Origin: Apoda limacodes
Taxonomy: Eukaryota; Arthropoda; Insecta; Lepidoptera; Limacodidae
NCBI GenBank assembly: GCA_946406115.1
Contig: OX291544.1
Span: 4,278,001-4,342,000 of the forward strand
Reading direction: 5' to 3'
Length of the DNA: 64,000 nt
The notes beneath the pieces were generated by a model. It worked only from the letters and a program-made list of their open reading frames with translations, made no database searches and was not told where the DNA came from. Positions 23,585 through 35,110 of this stretch are shown here, in pieces. The position numbers were made by a program, and so were the translations under genes. Position 1 is the first letter of the stretch; each line of letters opens with the position of its first letter.

Positions 23585-24208
23585 ATGGTCAAGTGCGAGT
23601 CGAACTCGCGCACCGAGGGTTACGTAAAAAATAAACTGTATTGAGGGACAAACTTAACTTTGGCGTTGGAAAACTTTTGTACCCATACATTAATATAGGT
23701 CACGGTCATTTTACAACTGCAAATAAGTTAATAATAGCAAACATTTATTTGTGATATAACTACATATATACGGTTTTTGGAGTGTTCCCTTCACTTGTGC
23801 TACATTGCATTGCTTTTTGCCAAATTTCATTATTCTAGGTCAATACGGAGCATAAACATTAAATAGTAAGTAAGTAGTAGTAGTGTAGTAGTAAGTAATA
23901 AGTAAGTGTAAGTAAAGTATCTTTTGAATATTTTTACTTAGAGGAATTATTGTTGTTTGTTTGTTTATACACACTTTATAGTATAAAATTAAAAATACAG
24001 GGGTTTACTTAAATGAACTTATAAAAAAAAACTTATACTTTTTTTTGTTAAAATTTTTTTTTCACCGCTCCCGCACCTGAGTATTTGATATTAATTTCAG
24101 CTTGCTACTACTACTCGTTCGTTTGAGAAAAAAGACCGACAGACGGACAGACAACAAAGTGATCATATAAGGGTTTCGTTTTTCTTTTGAAGTACGGAAC
24201 CCTAAGGA
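23585..24208 (+). repeat. Family A repeat, longer subtype
   Basis: The head is AATGGTCAAGTGCGAGTCGA, ACTCGCGCACCGAGGGTTACG. The tail is GACCGACAGACGGACAGACA, ACAAAGTGATCATATAAGGG, TTTCTTTTGAAGTACGGAAC, CCTAAGGA. About 620 bp. It differs from the 1753 copy by the longer interior and the CAAAGTGATC tail, so it is a second subfamily. An AGTA/GTA-rich patch at 23870-23928 lies inside it and seems to be a local microsatellite expansion. Confidence 0.8.
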
Positions 24209-24246
24209 CCTAGCATAACTTTTAACATAAAATCACTTATATTTTA

Positions 24247-24566
24247 AACTAGACTTTGTCAGCGGCTCCGCGCGCCCCAAATTCGGTTATCGCGTGGGAC
24301 TTCTTTTTTTAATCACAGTATTAATACTGTGATTAACTCCTTAATTACACTGATGAAGTTTGCTATATCAAGCTGTAGCTATAGCTTTATTTCGTTTTAG
24401 CTCGGTTATAGTTATTCCCGCGGGAACTTTTGAATTTTTCGAAATAAAAAGTAGCCTACGTGCTATTCCAGGACCTAGCCAATATGAGCCAATACGTGAC
24501 TGAGTAATAAACATCCATACATACAGACAAACTAACTTTCACATTTATAATATTACTAGGATTAAA
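24247..24566 (+). repeat. Family B SINE-like repeat, copy 1
   Basis: It starts ACTAGACTTTGTCAGCGGCT, CCGCGCGCCCCAAATTCGG and has the central TTATTCCCGCGGGAAC, ATAAAAAGTAGCC. It ends ACTTTCACATTTATAATATT, ACTAGGATTA. Order and spacing match the copies near 42058, 42636, 47570 and (inverted) 47204. It contains a perfect 26 bp palindrome centred on CAGTATTAATACTG at 24310-24335. No open frame. Very common type in Lepidoptera. Confidence 0.85.
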
Positions 24567-27500
24567 GTTAGAACCGGACTTAACTATCCCTAGATTTAAT
24601 AAATTTTGCCCTTTAAGATGACTAATATCTAACCTACACTTAATAACATAAACGATTAAATCACTAAGTTACTGAGATACTGATCTCTTAACAAACAATA
24701 AAAAATAATTTACTGTATTGCTATCATGGCAAAATTTCACTTGACACAAACCAAACACGGAGGTATTTTAACAATAAGTGTATTATTAAATAACAATTTA
24801 TGTTTGTGTAAACATTTTAACTCTACTACTACTACTACTACTACTACTATATTATTACAAGATAAAATTTCTGAAGCTGCAAGTTTAAAAACAAGAAAAA
24901 CATATAAAACAAAAATTTGCTACATTTAAGTACTACAGGTTTTTTATTATTATTTTCTTATTTTAAGATATGCCTGGCTATTATTGAATCGCTATCGCTT
25001 ATCGACATCAGCTGCACTGACAAACACATTCTGTACAACCATCAGTTAATAACTTAACACCACTTCTATAGTTATAAATTGCTACATTTTATTTGAGACG
25101 ATTGTGCTTTTACTGGGTTCGAATTTGTTACTAAGTCAACTTTAAGTACATGTCAATGATACCGACGATTCAATGATATTGGAAAGTTAGTTGGGTTGGT
25201 GGATAAACAAATTGGTTAATTAGTTAATGGAGTGTTAAATGCAATTGCGGACAACTTCGTTAGCATTTAAACTAACTTAGTTATGTACTTGTATTTGTGC
25301 GTCTGGATTCGTAATTGTTTTCTGTTTCTTTTTTATTGTAAGTTACAAGTTTATCACCTGAGGTTAATTAAACCTTGGAACAATTTGAATATTTTACTTT
25401 TAAAAAAAAAATGTATGGGTATTTTACCTATCTATTCCCTTTGTTATTCGTAGGGGGTAAGGTAGGAAGGAATAAAAGCCCTATAGAACTGAGGCGCAAA
25501 ACTCCTAGAGTATAGTTACATTGTAGTGTGGTGATACTTATGATATTTAAGTAAAGATACCTTCATATTGTTCTTAATCTAAATTTGATCTACTGTTATC
25601 TCTACGTACTAATCTAAGACGCATGTAATAGATAATACGGAACGTGTGAAACTGAAGGAAATAGCTATATTTAGAAAGTGACTGAATCGAATTACGACAA
25701 TTGTCTTAATTATGCCGTCTCAGTTTTTGCGTGATAGTATATAATACTTATTTTAATATTTACATTTTTGGTGATACCAAACACACCCGACACATCACCA
25801 TCCCATACACAAGGCCTACCACTTGCTCAACATTCTGATCGCTCAGTACCTAAATTCTGATTTGTTATTTTATGAAACACCCTACATTTATTTCCCTTTC
25901 CCATATACATATAAGTATAGCCTTAGTTTATAATTTTTTTAATAATCTGTAATAAAATTAGAATCAGGATAGATCATGTCCGTTATATCGCTGTCTCAGG
26001 TGTTTGGAAACTGTGGATGAGGCACGTGTCTGTCAAATAAATAAAAAGAAACACGAACAGGACAGCAAAAATACTCCTTAGAAGGGTAATTAGAGTATTA
26101 TAAATATAAATCGAAAGAATCGATATTGGAATTAACTAAATAACTCAAGAATTTAAATGCGCTCTCAATCTAAATTGTTGTTCAGATATAAGATTAGTGC
26201 TCGTTTTACGCCAATACACCTGAGGATACATTTATTTTTTGCCTGTCGTTCTCCGTATAATTCTTACGCCGCTCTTGTATAAGGCACTTTAAATGCAGAA
26301 CGGCCGACGGGGGAAACAAGATTCTTACTGTTGAGTGACTGAATACATAAATTTCTTGTCAATTTCAAAGATAAAGATAACTGTTATTAAAGGTTTTAAC
26401 GCGTAGATAAGTACAGTTTACGGTTGTGAGGTGAATTTACAGGTTCACAGCATATGGAAAAGAAATTGTATGTATGTACTATGAGCACTTCCAAGATCTC
26501 TCTATTTTTCTCAAAATTACTGTAGATGATGTAGGACGAAGTTTTGCAAAAACCACGGAATAGTTATAGAAGACTGGTAAGGAAACGTAGGCGTGGCTGT
26601 AACTATTCCGTGACTTAAACAGTTTTTTATACTTAAGTATGGTATTTTTTTTTGCATTATACTTATTTGCCATTTTTAAAATACAGAAAAGGCAGTTATG
26701 GATAGGTAGATACTTACTTACAATTTCGAAATATTTTGTAAAATAAGTGTAGGTACGTAGTGTTCATTAGTAATATTATGCAAACCCTCCAAAATGCCTT
26801 AAACGCTATAACTCAAGAAACAAGAAAATAACTTTAACTGCGTGTAACTCGGACAGTGTTTAATCAACGTTATAAAATACGTTTTATGATCTGACCGCAT
26901 TCTCGGGAACGATTGTACGCAATGAGATAAACATTTAATCAATTTGCAAATAACACCGGAGCCCGACACGGACGGCTACCGTTCGGCGTTGCGGGACATA
27001 GTTTTAAGCTATCGATAGCAACTTACAATTGAGGTCTAAGTGATAAGCAAAACTAATTGAAAAATAAAAAGAAAATCTTTGCTGAAGTTTAGCAGAAGCT
27101 TAACTTAAGTTTTCTTTTGAGTTTTACAAGTTTGGTATTCTTAAAAAACAGGCCAAAATATGCGTTTCAAACGCGTATTAAGTAAGAGTTCTGTAGAATG
27201 AATTATTGATGAATTATTGTGGAAATTTGAAAAACTTCTAAATCTATTTTGCTCAAGCCCTGTACTGCCAAGCGCCTGCACTTTTTGAGCGTAATCCTAG
27301 TAATTTATTTATGAATAATGATTATTAAGTATATTTTAGTTTTATCTTTTCATAAATTAACAAGCTTAATTAAATTATATTTAGTTTTACACAACTTTAT
27401 ATATCTAAGTAATTTTTAGTGGGATTTGTACGAAATTTGTACTTCTTCAAGTACATTTTAAAAGTTGGCCAACTCGTAGATAGTCATCAACTTGTAAAGC

Positions 27501-28169
27501 TTACTTAGCTGCAATAGTTTTCCTTTTAATTTTGTTATTTATACTGCTGTCGTAATTTTCTTCACCTGAACAAAACAACCATTTAGCTGTCTTCATTGAT
27601 GGTTATAACAAAAACCTCTTGAAAACATTATATTTCGCAAACGGATCCTAGAATCGAAAAATGGTAGTGGTAGAGAGTAGCAAAGGATTCTATAATAGAG
27701 TAACATCCTGAGCAAAGTGGAGATTCATTACCTATACTTTCCATTAGATTTTAAGGGTATATAAGTATATCAGATATGGGATTTGTAAAGGAATCCTGCC
27801 TGTTTTTTCACTGGACGTTTTTATTTGTGTTATCCAAATATATGTTTTAAGTCCTTCTACACTTAACCTATACCGACTGTGACTTGTGCCGACCTAATAA
27901 ATAGAATCAGAGAAGTGATAATTTTATATCGGAGCCGACTTGCCGGCTACTTGACTTGCTATACGCTTGTAATATTCATAACTAACCGGATACCATATAT
28001 ATCACTATCCGTTTAAACACAGAGGTAGCACTTAGTTATCTTATATATCATTTAAATATGAAGGAGAGAGGGAGTCACGCTTTATGTGACGAAGCCAACT
28101 GATCCATGCAAAAAAGACACATAAAACATACGAATTTGAGGGAGGGCGTGTCTGAAATTACGTAATTAC
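24567..28169. other. Unassigned AT-rich stretch
   Basis: Apart from the CTA microsatellite at 24823-24850, no gene or recognised repeat is seen. A GC-rich scrap at 26955-27000 (GAGCCCGACACGGACGGC, CCGTTCGGCGTTGCGGG) and a worn GAATCC..GAGC repeat at 27680-27730 are the only compositional changes. Confidence 0.35.
24823..24850. repeat. (CTA)n microsatellite
   Basis: Nine CTA units in AT-rich DNA. It lies within a short chance open frame that translates it as poly-Thr. Confidence 0.9.
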
Positions 28170-28208
28170 GCATCTCATTGGGTAAAACGTTTTTACCCAA
28201 TGTGATGC
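28170..28208. repeat. 18 bp hairpin with one mismatch
   Basis: GCATCTCATTGGGTAAAA (28170-28187), three-base loop CGT, TTTTACCCAATGTGATGC (28191-28208). Only one mismatch. It lies in unassigned DNA. The stem is too short for a typical miRNA precursor. Confidence 0.85.
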
Positions 28209-29533
28209 TTTTAGTATTTGCTTGGAGATTTCTTAGAAGATTAGGTCTATATCTTTTCTATCATGGTCCAGCCGCTAACCAATCCAAGGAATCGATGAAA
28301 TTATTGGTTTTAATATGATCAACTGTCATCCGAAGTTTGTTACCCAGGAAATCAGAAAATATCACAGGTTAGACTTCAAATGAGTGGTTAACCAAACCGA
28401 TGTTTTCCGTCTACCCAAAGGCATCTGAGCAATGGCAAAAGTTTAAAAGATAAAATATCATAGAAGCTCAAGAAAATATTATAACATCGACGATTTATAG
28501 AATCAGTGCTCTCGTTTAGTTTTGCTTAGGTAGTAAATTAATCAGAACACAGAGATTATTTTACGTAAATAGTGCTTAGGTACTAAAAATAAAACTAATG
28601 CAAGACTAAGAAACAAGATTTTTATCCGGTAATATTAAAAGGAATATGTCCTACTTTACTTCCATAACGGTGACTTTGTTGGCTAAATTTTATTGAACGA
28701 CCAAAATTTTGTGCGTTCAAGTACTGGCAAAATAGCCATTGCAAATACATAACAACAACAAAGAAATATGCATACAAGTACTTACCTACCGATAGTCAAA
28801 CAGATCTACTCCTACCACTTATGTACGCTAATGGAATGTTTTTATTTGGTGACAACCCTACGTCCAACACCGATAAGAGAGATACCCTACTATTAGAATT
28901 TATTATACCTACGAATGGTAACACAAAACAGGCCTCGTGTTGATTAATTTATTGCTTATGGCTCTCTAAGTGTAAACGACAAGTGATTAAACGACCGATC
29001 TCCAAGTAATCTCTCAAAAAGTTGAGAAGAAAAGTAAAGAGCAGTGTGTTACATACCACCAGCGAAGATCGGATTCCCTGCGTAACTCCGCTACTTAGTC
29101 GCAAGACAGATTATTATGGCGAGCGAGATTAATCTACGTGTGACAACACAGGATACCGTTTTATCTAACCTATCTCGTCGTTCAAAGTGACGTAACAAGA
29201 CAATCTGTTTTTTCACAATGTCCGACACGGCACACGATACGACTGTGATCAATACATTGACAACCACCATAAGAAAAAAGGAATTGACATAACTTTAAAA
29301 CTTAAGTTAATTACTCGTACACTAAGATTTGGAAGAAAATCTAAACTTGTTAAACAAATTCAAAAATAATGTACATAATATTCAAAAGTTACAAATTCTG
29401 AAACAGATTGGATTTAAATATAGATCCCGTACAAATGTTGTCAAAAATTTAATGAAGAAATGAAACGCCATTACTGTATTTTTGAGGTTAAAAATATTTA
29501 TTAAATTTGTAAATTTGTATTCTGTTTTATGAG
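28209..29533. other. Unassigned stretch, non-repetitive block at 29035-29240
   Basis: 29035-29240 is less AT-rich (ACCAGCGAAGATCGGATTCC, TGGCGAGCGAGATTAATC, TCCGACACGGCACACGATAC) and appears unique in the window. It may be regulatory sequence. No gene is recognised. Confidence 0.3.
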
Positions 29534-29801
29534 CTTTAGAGGATACGATTCGCGGCGCCTCGCAGCGGGCTTCATACAAACGAATTTCTTATTTGTTTTT
29601 GACATTTACTGACCTGAAAACTAAATAAACTATATAAATTAATAAATTCAAAAATGGCACACTGCATACCTAGATATTTATTACTAGAACATGTTCAAAA
29701 TTCAAAATTACATGGTGTTTGATCAGTAAGTGTCAAAAATAAGTAAGAAATTCGTTTGTATGAAGCACGCTGCGAGGCTCTCCGAATTGTATTCTCTTAA
29801 G
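29534..29801. mobile_element. Fold-back / MITE-like element with 81 bp inverted termini
   Basis: Left arm 29534-29614 and right arm 29721-29801 are inverted copies of equal length with no net indel and about ten mismatches. Both carry GCCTCGCAGCG..CTTCATACAAACGAATTTCTTA (in the right arm as its complement). The ~106 bp centre is AT-rich and non-coding. Long inverted ends with no gene suggest a MITE or fold-back element. I could not find a clean target duplication. Confidence 0.7.
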
Positions 29802-29854
29802 ACAATCTTCTATGCATATCAGGAAAAGAAAAAAAATGGCTCCGTTTTGATGTA

Positions 29855-29955
29855 TCAATCAATAGCAGTCCACTGTTGGACATAAACCCCTAATGTAACC
29901 CAACCCCAAGTCCCTAATGAACACCACCATACCTGGCCCTCCGTCATTCTCAATT
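29855..29955 (+). repeat. Lepidopteran LINE-tail fragment (AGTCCACTGTTGGACATA type)
   Basis: AGCAGTCCACTGTTGGACAT, AAACCCCTAATGTAACCCAA and ACACCACCATACCTGGCCC resemble a common lepidopteran repeat, GTCCACTGCTGGACATAGGC. It is a partial and decayed copy. Confidence 0.5.
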
Positions 29956-30784
29956 AGCCACTTCTATTTATATCCTTCAAAGATATTTTTATGTATGAAA
30001 AATGGAAATTTATTATTTTCAGCAGTGCCCTAAAAATATTTAATTCAATTTTTATTTTCATGTTTTGTCAACATTTTACACAAAATGCCTGCATTGGACT
30101 TTTACTAATTTCATTTACAAACTAGAGACCCATGACATACGGACACCTAGACAACAGAGCGGGTACAATAGGTTTTTTCCGTTTCGATCAAAAAGTAAAA
30201 AGTACTAAAGCTAACAGCACAAGGCTTAACATAAAATTTAACTTTTAATTATTTATATATTGTGGTATAATAACTTAATTTTTGCCTCCTAACTGTTTGT
30301 TCCTTGGGGTGTAAAAGGCAGTATTTGTAATATGAGTGTCGTAATCGGCGTAATTAACGTAAATCTCGTCGGTTATCAAGTTGTGACATGAAAGGCAATA
30401 TGTTTTCCCGCCTCTGGCTGGATGTTATATGAGAATACCAATTAATTTGCACAGAAAACATATTATTTACACTTTAGAGAAAAGTTCAAGGAGCGTCATT
30501 GTGTAAGTAACGTAAAATTGCTGAAATTTGTTATGTGATTAATAGTCATTTTTATATACTATTATAAAAAAACACACTGACTGTCATTTACTTGTATATT
30601 TCTTGCAAACGCAAACAAATTTGGAGAGAAGGAGAAAGAAAACATTACGGAGACAGCTTCAGGTAGGATATGCTTTTCTAAGTGTTTCCAGCCACTGGGA
30701 AACCTTTTCGTGGAAAAAACCGTGTCGTAATACTATCACCCTACCAAGTTAAAATAAGACATAAGTACCTGGGGCTTTGCGCGT
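29956..30784. other. Unassigned AT-rich stretch
   Basis: No gene or repeat recognised. Confidence 0.35.
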
Positions 30785-31008
30785 TTTTTTTAACAACGCC
30801 ACCCATTGTCAAATAGCTTAAGTGTTGCTAAGCAACGCCATCTATTGTCAAGTAGCTTTAGTGTTGCTGTGTCGGAAAAAATAATAGAATTACTACTCGC
30901 CAATAGATTTCAGAAAGAGTCATATTTTTCAGTTTATCATTGCCTGAAAACACGGAAAAAATGACGTTTTTACCCCGAAACCCCCTGCATACTAAAGTCC
31001 TTCAAAAT
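30785..31008 (-). repeat. Dispersed repeat with CGCCATCTATTG motif, copy 2
   Basis: It reads AACGCCATCTATTGTCAAG, ACTACTCGCCAATAGATTTC, CATTGCCTGAAAACACGG, AAAATGACGTTTTTACCCCG, AAACCCCCTGCATACTAAAG, which is the reverse complement of 20625-20885 block by block. Unlike that copy, its left end is internally duplicated: a ~39 bp unit beginning CAACGCCA(C/T)C occurs twice at 30794-30871. Confidence 0.75.
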
Positions 31009-33549
31009 CGTTAGATTGAGATTATATATCTATATGTATACATACATAAATACGAGAATTACTCGTTTAGAGGTATTAGATAGATACTAATCAGTGTGTC
31101 CGTTTATACGTCTATTTAACTCGTCACATAAACATATTCAAATGTACCTGAAGTTGATACTTGTTGAATTACACGTAGAACGTACGCAATTCTATTGCCC
31201 TGTGTATATGATGTTTGATGAACCTACTTAGCAACCTTGTAGTTTTATGCTATAAATTAACTAGAATCCTTTACATGTAATATTTAATTGTAATAAAATT
31301 CATTTATACATTGTATCCTTTTGAAAATACCACCCAGGCATCAATTCTCGTAAAAAACCCTCTTTAAATTCGTTAATATACTTTTACCAGAATACAAGTA
31401 ATTTGTTTCTGACAATTAGGAAACATAAAAGAGTAATTTTCCTTCACGTAATACGTAATACGACACTAATAACGTCAAAATAAGAATAAAAGCGCCTCCA
31501 TTTTCCACCAGGTAGAGTTCCAGCCTCAGTCTACTTCATCGTTGAATATAAAATAGTAAGAGCTATTCAATATTCTGTTTGGTATAACGAGGTACAGGTA
31601 AGAGGCGGAGTCCGGTGTATTCAATTTACTCGCATGGTTGAGTATGCTCCGCTTGGGTCTGATTGCATTAACCCAAGTCGTTCAGAGTTCTTTACCGATA
31701 AGAGCATTTTATCAGCGGTCATAAAAGAGTACTTTTTCCCATTTTTAAGGTAAAAATATGCGGTACTTAAGATACACGTGCTATCACACCAGAAAACGTA
31801 TAAAATTATTTTAATTCTTTAAATTTTAATTATTTTAATCTTCTTAATTTCTGTATGTTTTCCTTTATTATTTCTAGTATTTTAATTCAATTTAAATTTA
31901 TTTCAAAGGGTTAACTACCAGGATTTGATCATACAGCTTAAAGTCGCATTAAAAAATCTGGTGTCTCGTTAGAAAGTTTGGTTTATGAGACTATTTGAAT
32001 TGAAATAAATAGTTGTTCATGTGGCAACAAAGTAAGATATAAAAAAATAAATAAATAAACCCATTTCAATTTTCACTAAGAAGTAAAAACAAAGCCCTTC
32101 CTATAACATGTAATACATTAAGTGATAAATGTTGCATTTCTGAAAGTGTCAAAAATCTTTAAAGATACAATAAATGCTAGCTGACGGCAAGGAGAAAACT
32201 GAGCTTAGTACATTGTTATTTAAACTTATAACTACAACCAAAGTCAAGTCCAAATTTTACCTTTAGCATATTTTTAACAATTTATAATATTGACACAATC
32301 TAATCACTTAATACTATGTAACATATATAATTGTGAAAGTCTGTTTGTTTGTTAGACATTCGCTTACCTATTTCCCCTGATTAATGAATTGATAGTTTTA
32401 TCCCCATCGATAGCAAGACTTCTATTTCTATTTCTATAAGCAAGTAGTTTTGACATAGGGATGGATAGCTGTACAGATGGAAAAGGTACAATTAGATACA
32501 AATATTTTACTATTGAAAAACTACTACTAGTGAAAAACTATTCCTTACGTCGTCGCAGCAATGCAAAAGGTCAACTTTAGTTTTGGCTCATGGTTAGCTA
32601 ATGGATAGAAAATAACACAGTACTTATAAAATTTAAGTTATAAATTCTACGATTTCTCTTAATAGGTTAGTGTAAAATATATCTATAACAATCTTATTAA
32701 GTTGTAGGGACCACATAGAGGATCGTAAAAGAACAAAACCACACACTTTGTTTAGAGCTCTGCCAGTAAAACGCACACGTTATGGACACGCACCTAAAGC
32801 GTAATATTAATGTTCTGGCAGCGCCCATTTTGTGTCGCTTTGATGATGGTGATGCGATGGTGAAGAAACATGTGCCATACAAGTTTGATTTTTTTTATAA
32901 GGTTAACGTAAAACAATGATATGACTAAACAATATAACTTATCATTATAATATAATTTATCTTATGTAAAATGCATATTTTAGTTCGAAATTTAATTATT
33001 TATAAGACATAAGGCGAAGCATCGAGTTGACCAGATTTTGGAGAAAAGATTTCTAGAGGTAAAGGATATAAAATACTTTTATCCCGATCGAGAGTTCCTA
33101 CGGGAATAACTATTTTGCGAGAACAAATTTCTCACGCTGTTATGGTGCATGCAATTGACTTGATGTTTGGCTATTCGATCAAGATAGGGACACAGAAGGG
33201 CGAAGAATAATTTAACTGGGTTATACCGCGGGGCGCTATTTCTTAACTTTGTTGCAATGGAACAACAAGGTTACCTGATTTCTGGTACTACGATAGCTAG
33301 AGGGACTGAGAACACTTTCCGATGTAAGCTAGTCAAGCTAAGCTAAGTTAAATAATAATAAAGAACCTAATGGGCTTTATAGTAATCATAAAACTTTAAC
33401 GAAACGGTACAAAACTGATAATTTTGGTCAACATATAATTTATTGTAAACAAACCTACCAGCTACAACACTACCTGAAGCTGGTTTCAATAATTGTTAAC
33501 CCCAAATACCTACTGTTTCAGTTAACCACGATAAAGGGGCAAAAAAATT
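31009..33549. other. Unassigned stretch
   Basis: No gene recognised. Around 31545-31605 a TATAAAATAG is followed about 50 bp later by GGTACAG|GTAAGAGG, a good splice donor, but there is no coding support. 33005-33130 contains ATCCCGATCGAGAGTTCCTA, CGGGAATAACTAT, which is a worn minus-strand family B middle. The rest is AT-rich. Confidence 0.3.
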
Positions 33550-33810
33550 TTTCGATATTACTTTAGACTTCCTATTATCTGGATTAAACAAAACTGAAAA
33601 TCTGGATAATCGATATAAAACTTTATCAAATATGTATGTATTTAAATTTTAATATTTTTTTATTATGTATGTAATGGGTTTGAGATCCGTCGTTTAGACA
33701 ATACGAAATGAAAAAAATTAAGAGCTTTAACGGTAATAAATTACATGGTACCTACCTATGTAATTTAAAATTGCATTATGGAATCAGATTTCTTTTTAAT
33801 ATCTGATAGA

Positions 33811-34095
33811 ATATAGAAGTTCCTACACCATATATTTGTGCCAACTTACTGCCAGATTCGCCATTTTTTAAAAGGCGTTTTGTTCACTGCTTTAATGCGT
33901 TTAATTTCATAATATAGCCAAGTTTAAAATACATAAATTCTGTATGGCACACTTCAAATCTTGGCTTATTCACTTTAGTTTGATTATTGACAGAGCGCAT
34001 AATGTACATTATGTCAGTGAACAAAACGCTACGATACTCTGAATTACCTTCACTTTATCTTTAAGAAAAAACACTACTGTTTTTCGCTTGGACAT
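33811..34095 (-). pseudogene. pogo/Tigger transposase N-terminus, interrupted
   Basis: From a minus-strand ATG at 34095 the translation starts MSKRKTVVFFLKDKVKVIQ. After an interruption it resumes KNGESGSKLAQIYGVGTS. These are the two halves of the N-terminal CENP-B/pogo-like helix-turn-helix DNA-binding region. They are separated by a 155 bp insertion with inverted ends (33875-34029). Nothing of the DDE catalytic domain is recognisable downstream. Dead copy. Confidence 0.75.
33875..34029. mobile_element. 155 bp element with 15 bp perfect inverted ends, nested in transposase
   Basis: GCGTTTTGTTCACTG at 33875-33889 and its exact complement CAGTGAACAAAACGC at 34015-34029 bracket AT-rich non-coding DNA that interrupts the pogo/Tigger transposase reading frame. 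An inner palindrome CATAATGTACATTATG lies at 33998-34013. The flanks do not show an obvious target duplication. A MITE insertion is the simplest reading; a local inverted duplication of the transposase DNA is an alternative. Confidence 0.6.
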
Positions 34096-34353
34096 TCTAG
34101 ATTTCTAACGCAATAGGAAAAAGGACAACCTATAAAATTTGAATGCTATCAAAGAAAATGAAACAATAACAAACACTATCGCACAAACAAATGCGAGGGG
34201 GAGTAAACGGCTGAAGGTGGGAATAAACTCGTAGTAACATGTCTTGTTGCGCCGTCAAAACATTTTTAAATCGGGAATTAAAGCCGTGACGAATGAGTCC
34301 GGATAATCGGATGTTCGGATAATCGATGTTCGGAGAATCGGTGTTCTACTGTA

Positions 34354-34865
34354 TCTAAATAGCTTCTACGTAGGTTGAGGGCGTATATTAAGCAAAAATA
34401 TTACTGTTGCTTTAATAAGTAGTACTTGCTTTAATTAAAACTTATAACCGAACATATAGTATATAAAACAAAGTCACATATAACAATTTCAAAAAAGTTT
34501 CAGTTGACTCCAGCTTAACCTAATAACGGTTAGTTATTTGTTAGTTAAGACTACATAAACACGGCCCCAAGTCTCATCTATTCCTGATTACGGTGACGGC
34601 CATGAATAGAGCGTGCTGCGGAAGAAAAACTAGGTACAGAATAATATACCCCCTATGTCAATTACCTATTAAAAGAAGTAGGCATGAATAAAACTAGGCA
34701 GCTGGAAATGTTATTTGAATATTTAAAAATTGGTTAATTGATAGAAGGATTCATTGAAAGTTTTATATTTAATGAGAATTTTAGTAGATTTTTAATTACC
34801 CAAAAACCATTTTTCCTTTTAAGGGTTAAATAACAGACAAATAACAAAAACGTAAACTTTACATT
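34354..34865. other. Unassigned AT-rich stretch
   Basis: The only recurrence noticed is CTAGGTACAGAATAATATAC, CCCCTA at 34630-34656, an inverted match to 10057-10087. No gene. Confidence 0.35.
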
Positions 34866-35110
34866 TTGTCATGTACTTCCGTCCGTCCGAATGTCACAGT
34901 CAGCCGTATTTACATCGATTCTTATGAAATTTTGCAAAACTGTGTCATTTGTGAACCACCGTACAGATATGTTATGGAAATTGTGAATAACAATTTTTTA
35001 GGAGTAGCTCGCCATACATTGAACCGCGGAATGAAATTTTTGTTTCCGCACCTATCTTTGGAGAGGGCTTTAAAAATTAAAGTTTATAAGAAACTTTTTC
35101 TCTAAAATTT
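34866..35110 (+). repeat. Probable LINE 3' UTR fragment
   Basis: TCCGTCCGTCCGAATGTCAC, AGTCAGCCGTATTTACATCG and ATTCTTATGAAATTTTGC resemble LINE tails of the type CTGTCCGTCCG..GAAATTTGGTA..GTGACC. The 79-residue plus-strand frame covering it has no recognised domain and is taken as chance. Confidence 0.4.

Larger units (their letters stand above)
33550..34353 (-). mobile_element. pogo/Tigger-type DNA transposon, deleted copy
   Basis: The right end read on the minus strand is CAGTAGAACACCGATTCTCC, GAACATCGATTATCCGAAC, ATCCGATTATCCGG, the terminal and subterminal repeat style of Tigger elements, with TA at the outer edge (34352-34353). The left side keeps ATTATCTGGATT and TCTGGATAATCGATA but the exact left tip is not visible. 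Between them is a remnant transposase start. At about 800 bp it is far below the usual 2-3 kb, so most of the transposase gene is deleted. Confidence 0.7.

Noticed and set aside
31545..31605. TATA box plus first exon with splice donor CAG|GTAAGA
   Set aside because: Single short motifs in AT-rich DNA are expected by chance; no CpG enrichment, coding sequence or second signal supports it.
34866..35105. 79-residue open frame as a small gene
   Set aside because: The DNA resembles a LINE 3' untranslated tail (TCCGTCCGTCCG..), and the translation has no recognised features.
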